A stretch of DNA of 64,000 nucleotides from Spirochaetales bacterium. Its GTDB lineage: Bacteria; Spirochaetota; Spirochaetia; SZUA-6; RPPD01. Shown here in pieces: positions 36,251 through 44,999 of this stretch. The notes under the pieces were generated by a model. It was not told the DNA's origin. It did no database searches and worked only from the letters and a program-made list of their open reading frames with translations. How positions within the stretch are numbered: position 1 is the first letter of the stretch; each line of letters begins with the position of its first letter. Location: assembly GCA_016934415.1 (NCBI GenBank), contig JAFGSW010000036.1:1-64000 (forward strand). Direction: 5' to 3'. The position numbers and the translations under genes are program-made.

Positions 36251-36874
36251 ATGAACATCCCTGTAGCCGCTCGCTTTATCCTACTCTCGCATATGTTCCT
36301 CACGTCCGCGATCGGCTTGTTCGCAGAGGAAGCCGATGAGGACGGGATTGTTTCTGTAAAGACTGATATGCAGAATGCCGCTGCTGAGAACAATACCGCC
36401 TTTTCGCCCTCCTTCACCCTGGGACTCACCCCGAGCGCCTGCCTTTCATTGGGAAGGCTGACGGCGGCCACCATCGGCGGCACCCTCCGCTTCACCTGGC
36501 GGCCCATCCGGGACTTCAGCCTTGACGCCGCGGCCTCGGCCCGTTGGCTTATCGGCCACGATTTCTCACTGACGGTCTCCTGCCTGTGGTCGCCGCTCCG
36601 GTCGGGCGCCTGGTCGCTCGGTTTCGGCGCCTCACTCGGCTTATCCCATGAAAGCCGAATGATCGGCTATACCCAGGACGACCCCCCGCCGGACAGCGGA
36701 GTGTACGGGCCGTACGGCGCGGCGGCCGCCGCGATAGTCGCCGCGCCGATTCAACTCCGCCTGGAAAAGGTCGACTTTTCCATTCTCAGGATCTCGGGCG
36801 GCGTGTTGTTCGGGGCATGGGTCACCGCTCCCATTTTCACGGTTGAACTTTTTGAGATCGCCGTACATTTATAA
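36251..36874 (+). CDS. Exported beta-rich protein, function unknown
   Basis: The 207-residue product starts with a signal peptide (AARFILLSHMFLTSAIGLFA, cleavage near AEE). The mature part has alternating small and aromatic residues (TIGGTLRFTWRPIRDFSLDA, WSLGFGASLGLSHES) that suggest transmembrane beta strands, with one Pro/Asp-rich loop (DDPPPDSGVYG). It may be a small outer-membrane barrel. The M28 peptidase gene follows by 14 bases, so the two may be co-expressed. No family recognised. Confidence 0.6.
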   Translation: MNIPVAARFILLSHMFLTSAIGLFAEEADEDGIVSVKTDMQNAAAENNTAFSPSFTLGLTPSACLSLGRLTAATIGGTLRFTWRPIRDFSLDAAASARWLIGHDFSLTVSCLWSPLRSGAWSLGFGASLGLSHESRMIGYTQDDPPPDSGVYGPYGAAAAAIVAAPIQLRLEKVDFSILRISGGVLFGAWVTAPIFTVELFEIAVHL

Positions 36875-36888
36875 GGAAAGGCCGTAGA

Positions 36889-37839
36889 ATGAGTATCGTG
36901 CTGAAAGCCATCGCTGTTCTTTTGGCGGCCGTCCTGCTCATTTCATGCTCGGGCAGTTTCCTCCTGAGCGATCTCGACGCGACCGAGCAAGCCCTCATAC
37001 AAAGCGCGGTGGACGATGTGAGCTCCACCCTGCTCTACACGACCCTCGAGACCATCGACGGCTCCCGGACCACTCGGGCTGACTGCGAGAGCGCGGCCCT
37101 CGCCCTGCTTTCAGCGGCCGTGTCCCCGAAACCCGGTTCGTCTGCCGCGATCATTCCGGTGGACGGCAATGATAACATCATCGCGGAGCTGCCGGGAAAC
37201 GAACCCGCCCTGCCTCCCGTCATCGTGACGGCGCATTGGGATTGGGTGTACGCACCGGCCATGGAAGACAATGCCTCGGGTATGGCCGGCGTGATCGAAA
37301 CCGCGCGCATCCTCGCCACCAGGAGTTGCCGGCGCACGATCCGCTTCATTCTTTTCGACCATGAGGAATGGGGAATGGTCGGATCCGAGGCTTATGTGTC
37401 CGGTCTCTCGGCCGCGGACCTGCCTGACTATTTCGTCAATTACGATATGATCTCCTATACCTCGTCCTCCCCCGACACCCTCTGCCCGATCGCGCGTCAG
37501 ACCGCGGGCGATTATATCGTCGCCTTGACTCCGGAGTGGGCGGCCGAATCGGTGGCCGAGTTCACCCGGGACGCCCGGCTCTTCGTCCCCGACCTGCGCT
37601 TCTATGCAGCCACCCTGCCCTCGGATTATTCATCCTCGCCCCTGATCAACAACGCCACGCGCTCGGACAATGAATCCTTCTGGAACCGGCGGGCCCATGG
37701 GCTTTTCTTCACGACCGCCGACCGCGACCCCTATTACCACAGCCCGCAGGACACGATCGACACCCTCGACATCGCATTCCTCACGAAAGTCGTCAAGGCC
37801 GGTCTGGCAACGATCTGCGTGAGGGCGGGAATACAATAG
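36889..37839 (+). CDS. M28-family metallopeptidase lipoprotein
   Basis: The 316-residue protein has a lipoprotein signal (LLAAVLLISC lipobox at ~residue 20) and an M28 aminopeptidase fold. Metal ligands are visible: VIVTAHWDWV (His, Asp), MEDNASGMAGVIE (bridging Asp), FDHEEWGMVGSEAY (catalytic and metal Glu), VNYDMISY (Asp) and YYHSPQDTIDTLD (His). It is therefore likely a two-zinc exopeptidase on the periplasmic face of a membrane. AAGGAAAGG precedes the ATG. A lipoprotein gene follows 43 bases downstream. Confidence 0.83.
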   Translation: MSIVLKAIAVLLAAVLLISCSGSFLLSDLDATEQALIQSAVDDVSSTLLYTTLETIDGSRTTRADCESAALALLSAAVSPKPGSSAAIIPVDGNDNIIAELPGNEPALPPVIVTAHWDWVYAPAMEDNASGMAGVIETARILATRSCRRTIRFILFDHEEWGMVGSEAYVSGLSAADLPDYFVNYDMISYTSSSPDTLCPIARQTAGDYIVALTPEWAAESVAEFTRDARLFVPDLRFYAATLPSDYSSSPLINNATRSDNESFWNRRAHGLFFTTADRDPYYHSPQDTIDTLDIAFLTKVVKAGLATICVRAGIQ

Positions 37840-37882
37840 AAATCCGTCATATCCCGACTCCGCGTCGGAAACGGGGGACACC

Positions 37883-38599
37883 ATGATCAGATGCTTATAC
37901 CGTTTATTTTATCTTTCCGCGATTTTGGTCATCGGGCTCCTTGCATCTTGCACGGCCTCCAAGATCGCCTCGGGAGACTTTGCCGAGATCCAGGCCCGGG
38001 TCGACGCCCTGGAAAAAAAGGCGATCGAGAAGAAGGAATTCTCTCAAGACGACAAGGCTTTCCTCAAGGACCTGTATTCCAGCCTGGCGTTCGGCGGCCG
38101 GTTCATCGGCCACAACGAGGCGGCTGATATGCTCGAGCGCTATCTGGCGGGCACGGGCGAGTCACTGCGACTCGGCTCCGGGGCCTACGAGGCGAACGCC
38201 AAGGTGAAGGCCGCCATGGAAAAATTAAAATCACGGATCAGGGCCGACGCGGCCCGGGGAAAGGTACGGGATAAATATTCCTCCGATAGAATAACCGTCA
38301 CCGTTTCCGAAGACGCGCGGCTCTTCTACTTTTCCAACGTTTTTTTCGTTATGGCCATTCCGGAAAAAACCGCTGACGGCCGGTACCGGATCCGATTCCG
38401 GGTGGATCTGACCGCCCGCTTTATTTCCTACGCCGAAGAGAAAGCCCGCTATGGAAAGTACGGTCGCGTCCGTACACCCTTCGTTAAAAACGACAAGGGC
38501 GAAGTCTTCACTCTTGACGACGGACTGTCGCAATATTTGACCGTCATCGGGTTGGCGAAGGTATTCGACTATTATTCGGAGTGGACGGTCAATTTATAA
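37883..38599 (+). CDS. Putative lipoprotein, function unknown
   Basis: The 238-residue product has a signal peptide with lipobox (IGLLASCTASK), an amphipathic helical region with heptad character (IQARVDALEKKAIEKKEFSQ) and a C-terminal strand-rich part (YRIRFRVDLTARFISYAEEK). GGGGGACACC precedes the ATG. No family recognised. It lies in the M28/lipoprotein run. Confidence 0.65.
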   Translation: MIRCLYRLFYLSAILVIGLLASCTASKIASGDFAEIQARVDALEKKAIEKKEFSQDDKAFLKDLYSSLAFGGRFIGHNEAADMLERYLAGTGESLRLGSGAYEANAKVKAAMEKLKSRIRADAARGKVRDKYSSDRITVTVSEDARLFYFSNVFFVMAIPEKTADGRYRIRFRVDLTARFISYAEEKARYGKYGRVRTPFVKNDKGEVFTLDDGLSQYLTVIGLAKVFDYYSEWTVNL

Positions 38600-38839
38600 C
38601 GATCGTTTCCGCACTTCGTTTAAACCAGAATACGCACGTCCATGAAAAAAATAAAGGACTTTCGAAACCGATCCGGCCGACCCATGATGAGAAGAAACAT
38701 CCGCTTCTTTCACGTTTACGGTATCCAGCCGTTCGATACGTCGCTTTCGCTAAAGGAAAAGCGGTTGAAAAACCCATTCACCTCGAATTACACTTAGGAG
38801 ATAAGTCCGGCGGGATGAAAAAAAGCGACGGAGAGTAAA

Positions 38840-40726
38840 ATGATCTTCAACAGACGAAAAATCGAGTCGCAGCTCGGCCGACGGTTGGCGCTGTGCGTCC
38901 TTTTCCCAGCTACCCTCGTCCTGTTTCCGCCGCTCGTCACGCAGGAAAAAACCGTTCCGGCCGACGGCGCCAGCCTCATCGCGGGTGGAATCGAAGCCTT
39001 CCGGCCGGGCGGGACATCCGGCAAGGACGCGGCGGTCGAGACGGTCGCCGTCGTCGGACAGCCGTTCACGCGGGCGCTCCGCGTCCGGACCAGGGCGAAA
39101 CCGAAGAACGATTGGGACCTGCAGGCTCAGGCAAAAACCGCGATCGCCGTAAAGCGCGACGACACCGCACTCGCGATCATCTGGGCGCGCGCCGTGGCAA
39201 CGAGCGATGAAATGGGCGAAGCCACGCTCACGTTCGTATTCGAGCGGGCCGGGGATCCGTACACCAAGTCGGTCCAGTATCAAATGAAACTCAATAGGGA
39301 CTGGCGGCGCTTTCTCATACCGTTTGCCGTCCGGGAAAGCTATCCCGCGGGCGGCGCGCAATGCAATCTCAAATACGGATATCTCCCCCAAACCATCGAA
39401 ATCGGCGGAGTGGAAGTGCTGACCTTCGGCCGGGCGGTGCCGCTCGAGGACCTTCCCAAGACAATCATCAGGGTTCGCTACCAAGGGCGTGAGCCGGACG
39501 CGCCCTGGCGGAAAGCGGCGGCCGAAAGGATCGAACGCTATCGGAAAGCCGATCTCACCGTCGTCGTGCGCGACCGGCGCGGCCGGCCCGTGGCGAACGC
39601 CGCGATCGCGGTCGCCATGCAGCGCCACGCCTATGATTTCGGTGCGGCCGTCACGGCCCGGATGCTCACCGGCGAAAACGAAGACAGCCGCCGCTACCGC
39701 ACCATCGTCGAGGAAAACTTCAATAAAGTGGTGTTCGAAAACGATCTGAAAATCGGTCCCTGGGAAGCCGGTAAGAAATCGGCCCCGACCGCGAACTTCA
39801 ACATGTCGAATACGATGCGGGCCCTCGCCTGGTGCCGGGAACGCGGCATCCTCGTCCGCGGCCACACCCTGCTCTGGGGACCTCTCGACAAGCGGTTCTA
39901 CCTGAAAGCGCTGGGCTTCGACATCGACGGCGGCGACTGGGAAAGGATGAAGGGGCTCCTCCTCGCGCACCTCGAGCAAAAAGCCGAAGCGACGAGAGAG
40001 TACGTCTCCGAATGGGACGTCATCAACCACCCCGTGGCGACCTGGGGCGACAAAGGCCGCACCTGGGAGACCGTGCTCGGCCGCGGCTTTTACGCCGACG
40101 TCCTCCATCGGGCCCGGGCGCTCAATCCCGGCCAGCTCCTCTACATCAACGAGGGCTCGGATTTTCCGGGCGACGATGAAGGCGTGAGGGCCGCCTACGA
40201 AGGACTCATCCGGGATCTCAACGCCGCCAAGGCGCCGCTGGACGGCATAGGCTTCATGAGTCACTTCGGCGAATCGTCGCTCACCGGGATGGATTCGGTC
40301 TGGAGGCTCATCGAACGCTACGCGAAGTTCGGACTGAAACTCCAGTCGACCGAGCTCGACGTCGGGACCGGCGGGGACGAGGAAGGCCAGGCCGATTACT
40401 ACCGCGACTTCATGACGGTGTTCTTCAGCCACCCGGCCACCGTCGGCATCGTTCTGTGGGGGTTCTGGGAAGGAAGTCACTGGAAGCCCGATCGCGCCCT
40501 CTGGCGGAAAAATTGGGAGATAAAGCCCTGCGGCCGGGTTTGGCTCGACCTCGTCAAGAACCGGTGGTGGACAAACGCGGCCGGAAAAACCGGCGCGGCC
40601 GGAACCTTCGAAACCCGCGGATTCCTCGGTGATTATGAAATTACCGTGACCGCGGGAGGCAAAAAAAAGAACGCGCGGTTGAATCTCGAGGCCGGAGACG
40701 TAAAACGGGAAATCATCATCGACTGA
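38840..40726 (+). CDS. GH10-like exported protein with altered acid/base position
   Basis: The 628-residue protein has an N-terminal membrane/signal segment (residues ~14-32), a CBM4_9-like beta-sandwich (~45-200; LTFVFERAGDPYTKSVQYQ) and a GH10 TIM barrel (FNKVVFENDLKIGPWE, RGHTLLWGP, GFWEGSHWKPDRALWRKNWE). The nucleophile Glu is present (E505 in LQSTELDV), but the acid/base Glu of the WDVVNE motif is replaced: here EWDVINHPV with H397. A beta-rich C-terminal tail (GDYEITVTAGGKKKNARLNL) follows. It may be an inactive carbohydrate-binding protein, or an enzyme using a different proton donor. GAGAGT upstream is only a weak Shine-Dalgarno. Confidence 0.82.
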   Translation: MIFNRRKIESQLGRRLALCVLFPATLVLFPPLVTQEKTVPADGASLIAGGIEAFRPGGTSGKDAAVETVAVVGQPFTRALRVRTRAKPKNDWDLQAQAKTAIAVKRDDTALAIIWARAVATSDEMGEATLTFVFERAGDPYTKSVQYQMKLNRDWRRFLIPFAVRESYPAGGAQCNLKYGYLPQTIEIGGVEVLTFGRAVPLEDLPKTIIRVRYQGREPDAPWRKAAAERIERYRKADLTVVVRDRRGRPVANAAIAVAMQRHAYDFGAAVTARMLTGENEDSRRYRTIVEENFNKVVFENDLKIGPWEAGKKSAPTANFNMSNTMRALAWCRERGILVRGHTLLWGPLDKRFYLKALGFDIDGGDWERMKGLLLAHLEQKAEATREYVSEWDVINHPVATWGDKGRTWETVLGRGFYADVLHRARALNPGQLLYINEGSDFPGDDEGVRAAYEGLIRDLNAAKAPLDGIGFMSHFGESSLTGMDSVWRLIERYAKFGLKLQSTELDVGTGGDEEGQADYYRDFMTVFFSHPATVGIVLWGFWEGSHWKPDRALWRKNWEIKPCGRVWLDLVKNRWWTNAAGKTGAAGTFETRGFLGDYEITVTAGGKKKNARLNLEAGDVKREIIID

Positions 40727-40752
40727 TCGAAGCTGATCACACCGCGTCGCCC

Positions 40753-40983
40753 CTCCGCCTCGGGTTTTTCGCCTCGCATAAGGGGAGCAACATGCAGGCC
40801 ATCCTCGACGCCTGCCGGAACGGGACCTTGCAAGCAGAACCCCGCGTCGTGATCAGCAACAGCTCAAGCTCAGGCGCCCTCAAGCGCGCCGAAGTCGCCG
40901 GAGTGCCCGCCTTTCACGTGAGGGGCCGGACGATGCGGCGGAGGAACGCGGTTGTACTCTCTCCTGCTTTACTTGACGATTAA
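40753..40983 (+). pseudogene. purN (GAR transformylase) 5' remnant
   Basis: In the frame of the ATG at 40792, the upstream codons read LRLGFFASHKGSN, and the ATG is the Met of GSNMQAILDACRNG. This is the PurN N-terminus, including the folate/GAR-binding GSN motif. VVISNSSSSGALKRAEVAGV and PAFHV follow, then the frame drifts (GRTMRRRNAVV) and stops at ~75 residues against ~200. No in-frame ATG precedes LRLGFF. Its nearest intact pathway neighbour is purM at 41850. Confidence 0.6.
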
Positions 40984-41084
40984 GTTTTTTTAACTTTACT
41001 ATTATTGGAGTTTCTGACCGAAACCCTACACCGCCCCAAAAAGCGCTGGCGCGGAGGTGAAATTGTGAGGCACAAGGAGCAATT

Positions 41085-41645
41085 ATGAAAAAACTGGTTG
41101 TTTGCCGCGTTTGCGGCTACGTCATGGAAGAAGGCAAAGTCGGAGACCGGTGCCCGGCCTGCGGCGTGCCGGCCACGGCTTTCCAGGAGTACACCCCTGT
41201 TATGAAGCCCAAACGCGAATTATGGTTGAGTTTCGATGTCCATCCGGTGCTCGTTCATTTCCCCGTGGCGTTTACGGTCGCCACACTCGTTCTTTCGGTG
41301 ATCTCCCTGCTGTTCACCGGTACCGCCCGCGGCCAACTCGACGCCGCCGTCCTCGTTTTGAGCGTCCTTCTGCCCTTCACCGTGATCGTGAGCGCGGCCG
41401 CCGGGATCGTCGACGGAAAAGTGCGGTTTAAAAGGATCAACACGCCGCTCCTCGTCCGAAAGATCATCCTCGGCGTCGTATTCCTCTCCTTCTCGGCGGC
41501 CATGATCGTGCTGATACTGGTCTCAGGACTCGGCCCGGCCGGTGTTTTGATCGCGTTTCTGCTATGCAACGCAGGAGCTCTGGTCTGCGCGATCATCCTC
41601 GGCCTGATCGGGAGATCGATCGCCTGCGCGCGAACCCCCGGCTGA
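41085..41645 (+). CDS. Rubredoxin-like domain fused to a four-helix membrane domain
   Basis: The 186-residue protein starts with a rubredoxin-like iron knuckle (VVCRVCGYVMEEGKVGDRCPACGVPATAFQEY: two CxxC pairs at residues ~6-9 and ~22-25). A short linker leads to a membrane domain with about four helices beginning FDVHPVLVHFPVAFTV, a pattern of the DUF2231 family. The conserved histidines suggest heme or metal/electron transfer in the membrane. AAGGAGCAATT precedes the ATG. Role is inferred as small redox carrier. Confidence 0.75.
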   Translation: MKKLVVCRVCGYVMEEGKVGDRCPACGVPATAFQEYTPVMKPKRELWLSFDVHPVLVHFPVAFTVATLVLSVISLLFTGTARGQLDAAVLVLSVLLPFTVIVSAAAGIVDGKVRFKRINTPLLVRKIILGVVFLSFSAAMIVLILVSGLGPAGVLIAFLLCNAGALVCAIILGLIGRSIACARTPG

Positions 41646-41849
41646 TCCTCGGGCACATTTCGCGGAACGAGGCGCGGACGTCTTGTTCCCCTGAGGCGTT
41701 TTTGATACACTCGACCATAGGGTGATGACAGACTATAGAGTCGTTGTCGTCGCCTTTCTTTGTTTCTACCCCGACGACCAACGACGGCGCCGCCGCCCTC
41801 GCCTCCCCCGGCGTGAACGGGCGCACGAATCATCCCGAGGAAACGCGTC

Positions 41850-42890
41850 ATGAATGAGACATTGAGTTATAAATCGTCCGGCGTCGACATCGACGCCGCC
41901 AACAGTCTGAAGCGGGAACTCAAGACGATGCTCCGCAACGACGACCCGCGCGTCCTCAATGGCGTGGGCGCCTTCGGCTCGCTCTATCGCATCGGCTTTC
42001 CGGAGATGGCGGACCCGGTGCTCGTCTTGAAAACCGAGGAACCGGGCTCGAAACAGCTCCTCGCCTTCCGGCACGACCGGTTCGAGTCGATCGGGCACGA
42101 CATGATCAACCATCTCATCAACGACTGCATCGTCATGGGCGCACGGCCGCTGGCCGCGCAGGACGCGATCATCTGCGGGAAACTCGAAAAGGACAAGGTG
42201 AAGCGAATGATCGCGGGCATTGACGCGGCTTGCCGCGCCCAGGGCTGCACCCTCACCGGGGGCGAGGTATCCGAGCAGCCGGACGTGATCGAAGCCGGCC
42301 GGTACATCCTCACCGCGAGCGTGGTCGGGATCGTGGACCGCGCCGACGTGATCGACGGCTCGGGCATCAAGGCCGGAGACGCGGTCATCGCCGTCGAATC
42401 GAGCGGCCTTCATACCAACGGCTACAGCCTGGTGCGCAAGCTCCTCGAGCGCAACCCCGGCCTCGAGCGCTGGATCGTCGGCGGGCCGTATTTCATTGAC
42501 CGCATCCTCGAGCCTCATCGCTGTTATTACACTTACCTGAAAGATCTCTTCCCGCGGAAAATCATCCGGGGCATGGCCCATATCACCGGCGGCGGCATCC
42601 GTGAGAATCTCAACCGCATCCTCCCGCAGGCGATCGACGCCCGGATCGATCTCGGCGCCTATCGGGTCCCGCCGGTCTTTTCCATCATCCGGGGGGAAAG
42701 CGGCGCGGACGACGATGAAATGCTGCGAACCTTCAACCTGGGCGTCGGCCTTGCGATCGTATGCGCGTCGGAGGACGTTGAGTCGATCCTCGGCCACCTG
42801 AAAAAGAAGGATCTTCCCGCCTGGCCGATCGGCGAGACGGTCAAAGGCGAAGGCAAGGTCGCGGTCAAGGGCGCGCTTCAGTGGACGTGA
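41850..42890 (+). CDS. purM: Phosphoribosylformylglycinamidine cyclo-ligase
   Basis: PurM (AIR synthetase) closes the imidazole ring of purines using ATP. The 346-residue protein shows FGSLYRIGF, VLVLKTEEPGSKQLLA, HDMINHLINDCIVMGARPLA, CTLTGGEVSEQPDVIEAGRY, VESSGLHTNGYSLVRKLL, and AHITGGGIRENLNRILP. The length fits the family. It ends in an overlap with a truncated HAD-phosphatase frame (GTGA at 42887). Confidence 0.92.
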   Translation: MNETLSYKSSGVDIDAANSLKRELKTMLRNDDPRVLNGVGAFGSLYRIGFPEMADPVLVLKTEEPGSKQLLAFRHDRFESIGHDMINHLINDCIVMGARPLAAQDAIICGKLEKDKVKRMIAGIDAACRAQGCTLTGGEVSEQPDVIEAGRYILTASVVGIVDRADVIDGSGIKAGDAVIAVESSGLHTNGYSLVRKLLERNPGLERWIVGGPYFIDRILEPHRCYYTYLKDLFPRKIIRGMAHITGGGIRENLNRILPQAIDARIDLGAYRVPPVFSIIRGESGADDDEMLRTFNLGVGLAIVCASEDVESILGHLKKKDLPAWPIGETVKGEGKVAVKGALQWT

Positions 42891-43237
42891 GCGCGCGGGA
42901 ACGGAGCGGCCGCGCGCCTCAGAGGCTTTACGGGAAGCTGTGCACCGTCGTCTGGGACTGGAACGGCACTCTGCTCAATGACATGGAGGCCTGCATCCGG
43001 TCCATGAACCTGATGCTCGAAAATCGCAGCCTTCCTCCCATCGACTTCGAAACGTATCGGAACGTCTTCACGTTCCCCGTCATCGATTACTACCGGGCCG
43101 TCGGGATCGATCCCGTGAAAAACGGCCACCAGAACCTGGACCGGTTCCGGTTCGGCCCCAATGCCCGACTCGTCCCAAACCTGCCTGAAGCGAAAAAAAT
43201 CATCTTGGCCCCGGTCAATCCTCGAGTGAGCCGATAA
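42887..43237 (+). pseudogene. Truncated HAD phosphatase (phosphoglycolate phosphatase-like)
   Basis: The ~116-residue frame begins with GTG overlapping the purM stop. It contains HAD motif I (VVWDWNGTLLND, with the nucleophile Asp) and the start of the cap helix (SMNLMLENRSLPPIDFETYR, FTFPVIDYYRAVGIDP). It then leaves the family and ends in unrelated residues (PEAKKIILAPVNPRVSR). Motifs II-IV are missing; family length is ~220. It is a remnant of a phosphatase once translationally coupled to purM. Confidence 0.6.
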
Positions 43238-43330
43238 TATACCGTACTCTTTTCTTCAACAGGCCGTTCGGCATATTGTCCGCAAACGGGCGTCGGGCTA
43301 TTATTGTAAGGAGGAGGCGAAGGGCGAACC

Positions 43331-44653
43331 ATGGCCTTGAGCGATCTTTTGGATTTTTTGGGCGATGAAAAAGCCAAGCTTTTTAAAGCCGTCGATTACA
43401 TCAACACCTACTACCACCAGATCGCCGTCTCGCTGCAATCCCTCCGCGACAACCTCCTCCCCTACTCCTTCACCGCCCAGGCGGGCTGGAAGGAGACGAT
43501 CGACAAGCGGTCCGCGGAGATCAAGGTGCCCGAGATCCGTCCGCAGAACGTCTACGGCGATCCGGACTTCAACTCGAACGTCCTCGTCCGGCTCATCAAC
43601 AACATCGTCGCCGTTCAGAACACCGCCCTGGCCAACCCGGAGGGCGTGAGCAGCGCCGACTGCCGGCTCGTCTCCCGCTCGCATCGGTTTCTCCTCGCCT
43701 TCCTCGACGAGCAATTCTCCAACTCGAACATCGCCGCGCTCAATAAACCGCAGCGCGACCTCGCTTTCTCCGTCAAGCACACGATCGAGAAGCGCATCCG
43801 CGAAAACATCGACCCGTTCTTCGCGCACCTGGCGACGATCCTCGAAGACGTCTACCGCGTCAAGCTGGCCGGACACGTCAAGCCGATCGTCGAGACCCTT
43901 GGCAATTACAAGAAGAACCCGGGCCTCTACGACGAGCTCATCGCCCGCAAATGCCGCGAGTTGGGCTTAAAAAGCGATCCCGAGCAGAACCTGGCGGTCC
44001 TCGCCGACCTGGACAAGAACGAAGCCGTGATCACGGCCGAGGTGAAGGCCAAGTACGAGGGGACGGGAGACAAAAAGACTGCCGGCCGCTACTTCAGGCT
44101 CAAGGAAATCGCCCTGCGCTACGGCTCGCAGGCCGACAACCTGGCGGCGCTGGTGTATTTCCTCAAGGAGACCGAGCGGAACCTCCTGCGCATCTCGATC
44201 TTCCGCCGCATCGGCCTCGCCCTGAAAAACCTCTTCTCCGGCAGGCGGAGGGAGATCACTCCCACCAACATCGTCTTCACTTACGTGCCAGACAGGGGTA
44301 AAATCGAGCGCCGGCGCGCGTCGCTCAACGACCTGGTGAACGACGCCTCGTTTTTCTACAAATACCTGGTCAAGCTCAAGGAGGACCTGGAGACCGAGTC
44401 CTACGTCAGGATCCACACACCGCAGAATATCAAGGACCTGGACAAGTTCATCGATACGAGCTTTGCCACCCTGGCCGACGTGCTGGAAAAGTGCCATGGT
44501 TTCCGCGACTGGCTCGGGCGGGAGAACAACCGCCGCCTGCTCAGGCGCATTCCGGACAAGCGGCAGGAGGATTTCAACAACCTCCTCCTCCACATCAACC
44601 GCACCTGTATCGTGAACAGCTACAACCTGCAGGAAATCGAGAAGCGTAAATAG
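43331..44653 (+). CDS. Conserved cytosolic protein, possibly a spirochaete-type DUF5312 relative
   Basis: The 440-residue protein is helical, without membrane segments or a signal, and rich in charged residues. It begins ALSDLLDFLGDEKAKLFKAV and includes RYFRLKEIALRYGSQADNLA and a C-terminal helical part (NRRLLRRIPDKRQEDFNNLL). It resembles, by length and composition, the spirochaete-restricted proteins annotated DUF5312, but I cannot verify that. AAGGAGGAGG precedes the ATG. Function unknown. Confidence 0.6.
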   Translation: MALSDLLDFLGDEKAKLFKAVDYINTYYHQIAVSLQSLRDNLLPYSFTAQAGWKETIDKRSAEIKVPEIRPQNVYGDPDFNSNVLVRLINNIVAVQNTALANPEGVSSADCRLVSRSHRFLLAFLDEQFSNSNIAALNKPQRDLAFSVKHTIEKRIRENIDPFFAHLATILEDVYRVKLAGHVKPIVETLGNYKKNPGLYDELIARKCRELGLKSDPEQNLAVLADLDKNEAVITAEVKAKYEGTGDKKTAGRYFRLKEIALRYGSQADNLAALVYFLKETERNLLRISIFRRIGLALKNLFSGRRREITPTNIVFTYVPDRGKIERRRASLNDLVNDASFFYKYLVKLKEDLETESYVRIHTPQNIKDLDKFIDTSFATLADVLEKCHGFRDWLGRENNRRLLRRIPDKRQEDFNNLLLHINRTCIVNSYNLQEIEKRK

Positions 44654-44674
44654 GAGCGAAGTCGCAGTCCCGCC

Positions 44675-44875
44675 TTACTTTTTCGGAACACGTTTTTTCA
44701 GGAAAATACCGACGATCGCCAGGAGCGCCCCGGCGACGGCCGTCACCAGGCCGATACCTTCCCAGGTCGAGCTGCCGGTCATAAAACTTCCCGGCGGCAC
44801 GCTGATCCCCTGAAAAAAACAGACGCCCCCGACGAGGATGAGGACGATTCCCACGACAATTAAAAAGACTTTCAT
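44675..44875 (-). CDS. Small two-helix membrane protein with PGSFMTG motif
   Basis: The 66-residue protein has two hydrophobic segments (residues ~2-22 and ~40-60) joined by ISVPPGSFMTGSSTWEGIG; the PGSFMTG motif recurs in a widespread small membrane family. GGAGGTTAAAATG sets the start. A longer upstream frame is not supported. Function unknown. Confidence 0.75.
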   Translation of the reverse strand: MKVFLIVVGIVLILVGGVCFFQGISVPPGSFMTGSSTWEGIGLVTAVAGALLAIVGIFLKKRVPKK

Positions 44876-44999
44876 TTTAACCTCCGCAGAAAACCTTTTC
44901 GCGTGTTTTCCGGTTCTAAAATACCGAGGTCCGGTGTTTGTCGTCAATGGCAGACTTCCGCCGACGATTTCGATTGAGTTATGATTTTCCGGAGGACGG

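Noticed and set aside
38600..38838. 85-residue frame between the lipoprotein and the GH10-like gene
   Set aside because: No start context or family features; mostly charged and unlikely to be coding.
38750..40480. 576-residue minus-strand frame opposite the GH10-like gene
   Set aside because: The GH10 fold is on the plus strand; the antisense frame has no recognisable motif.
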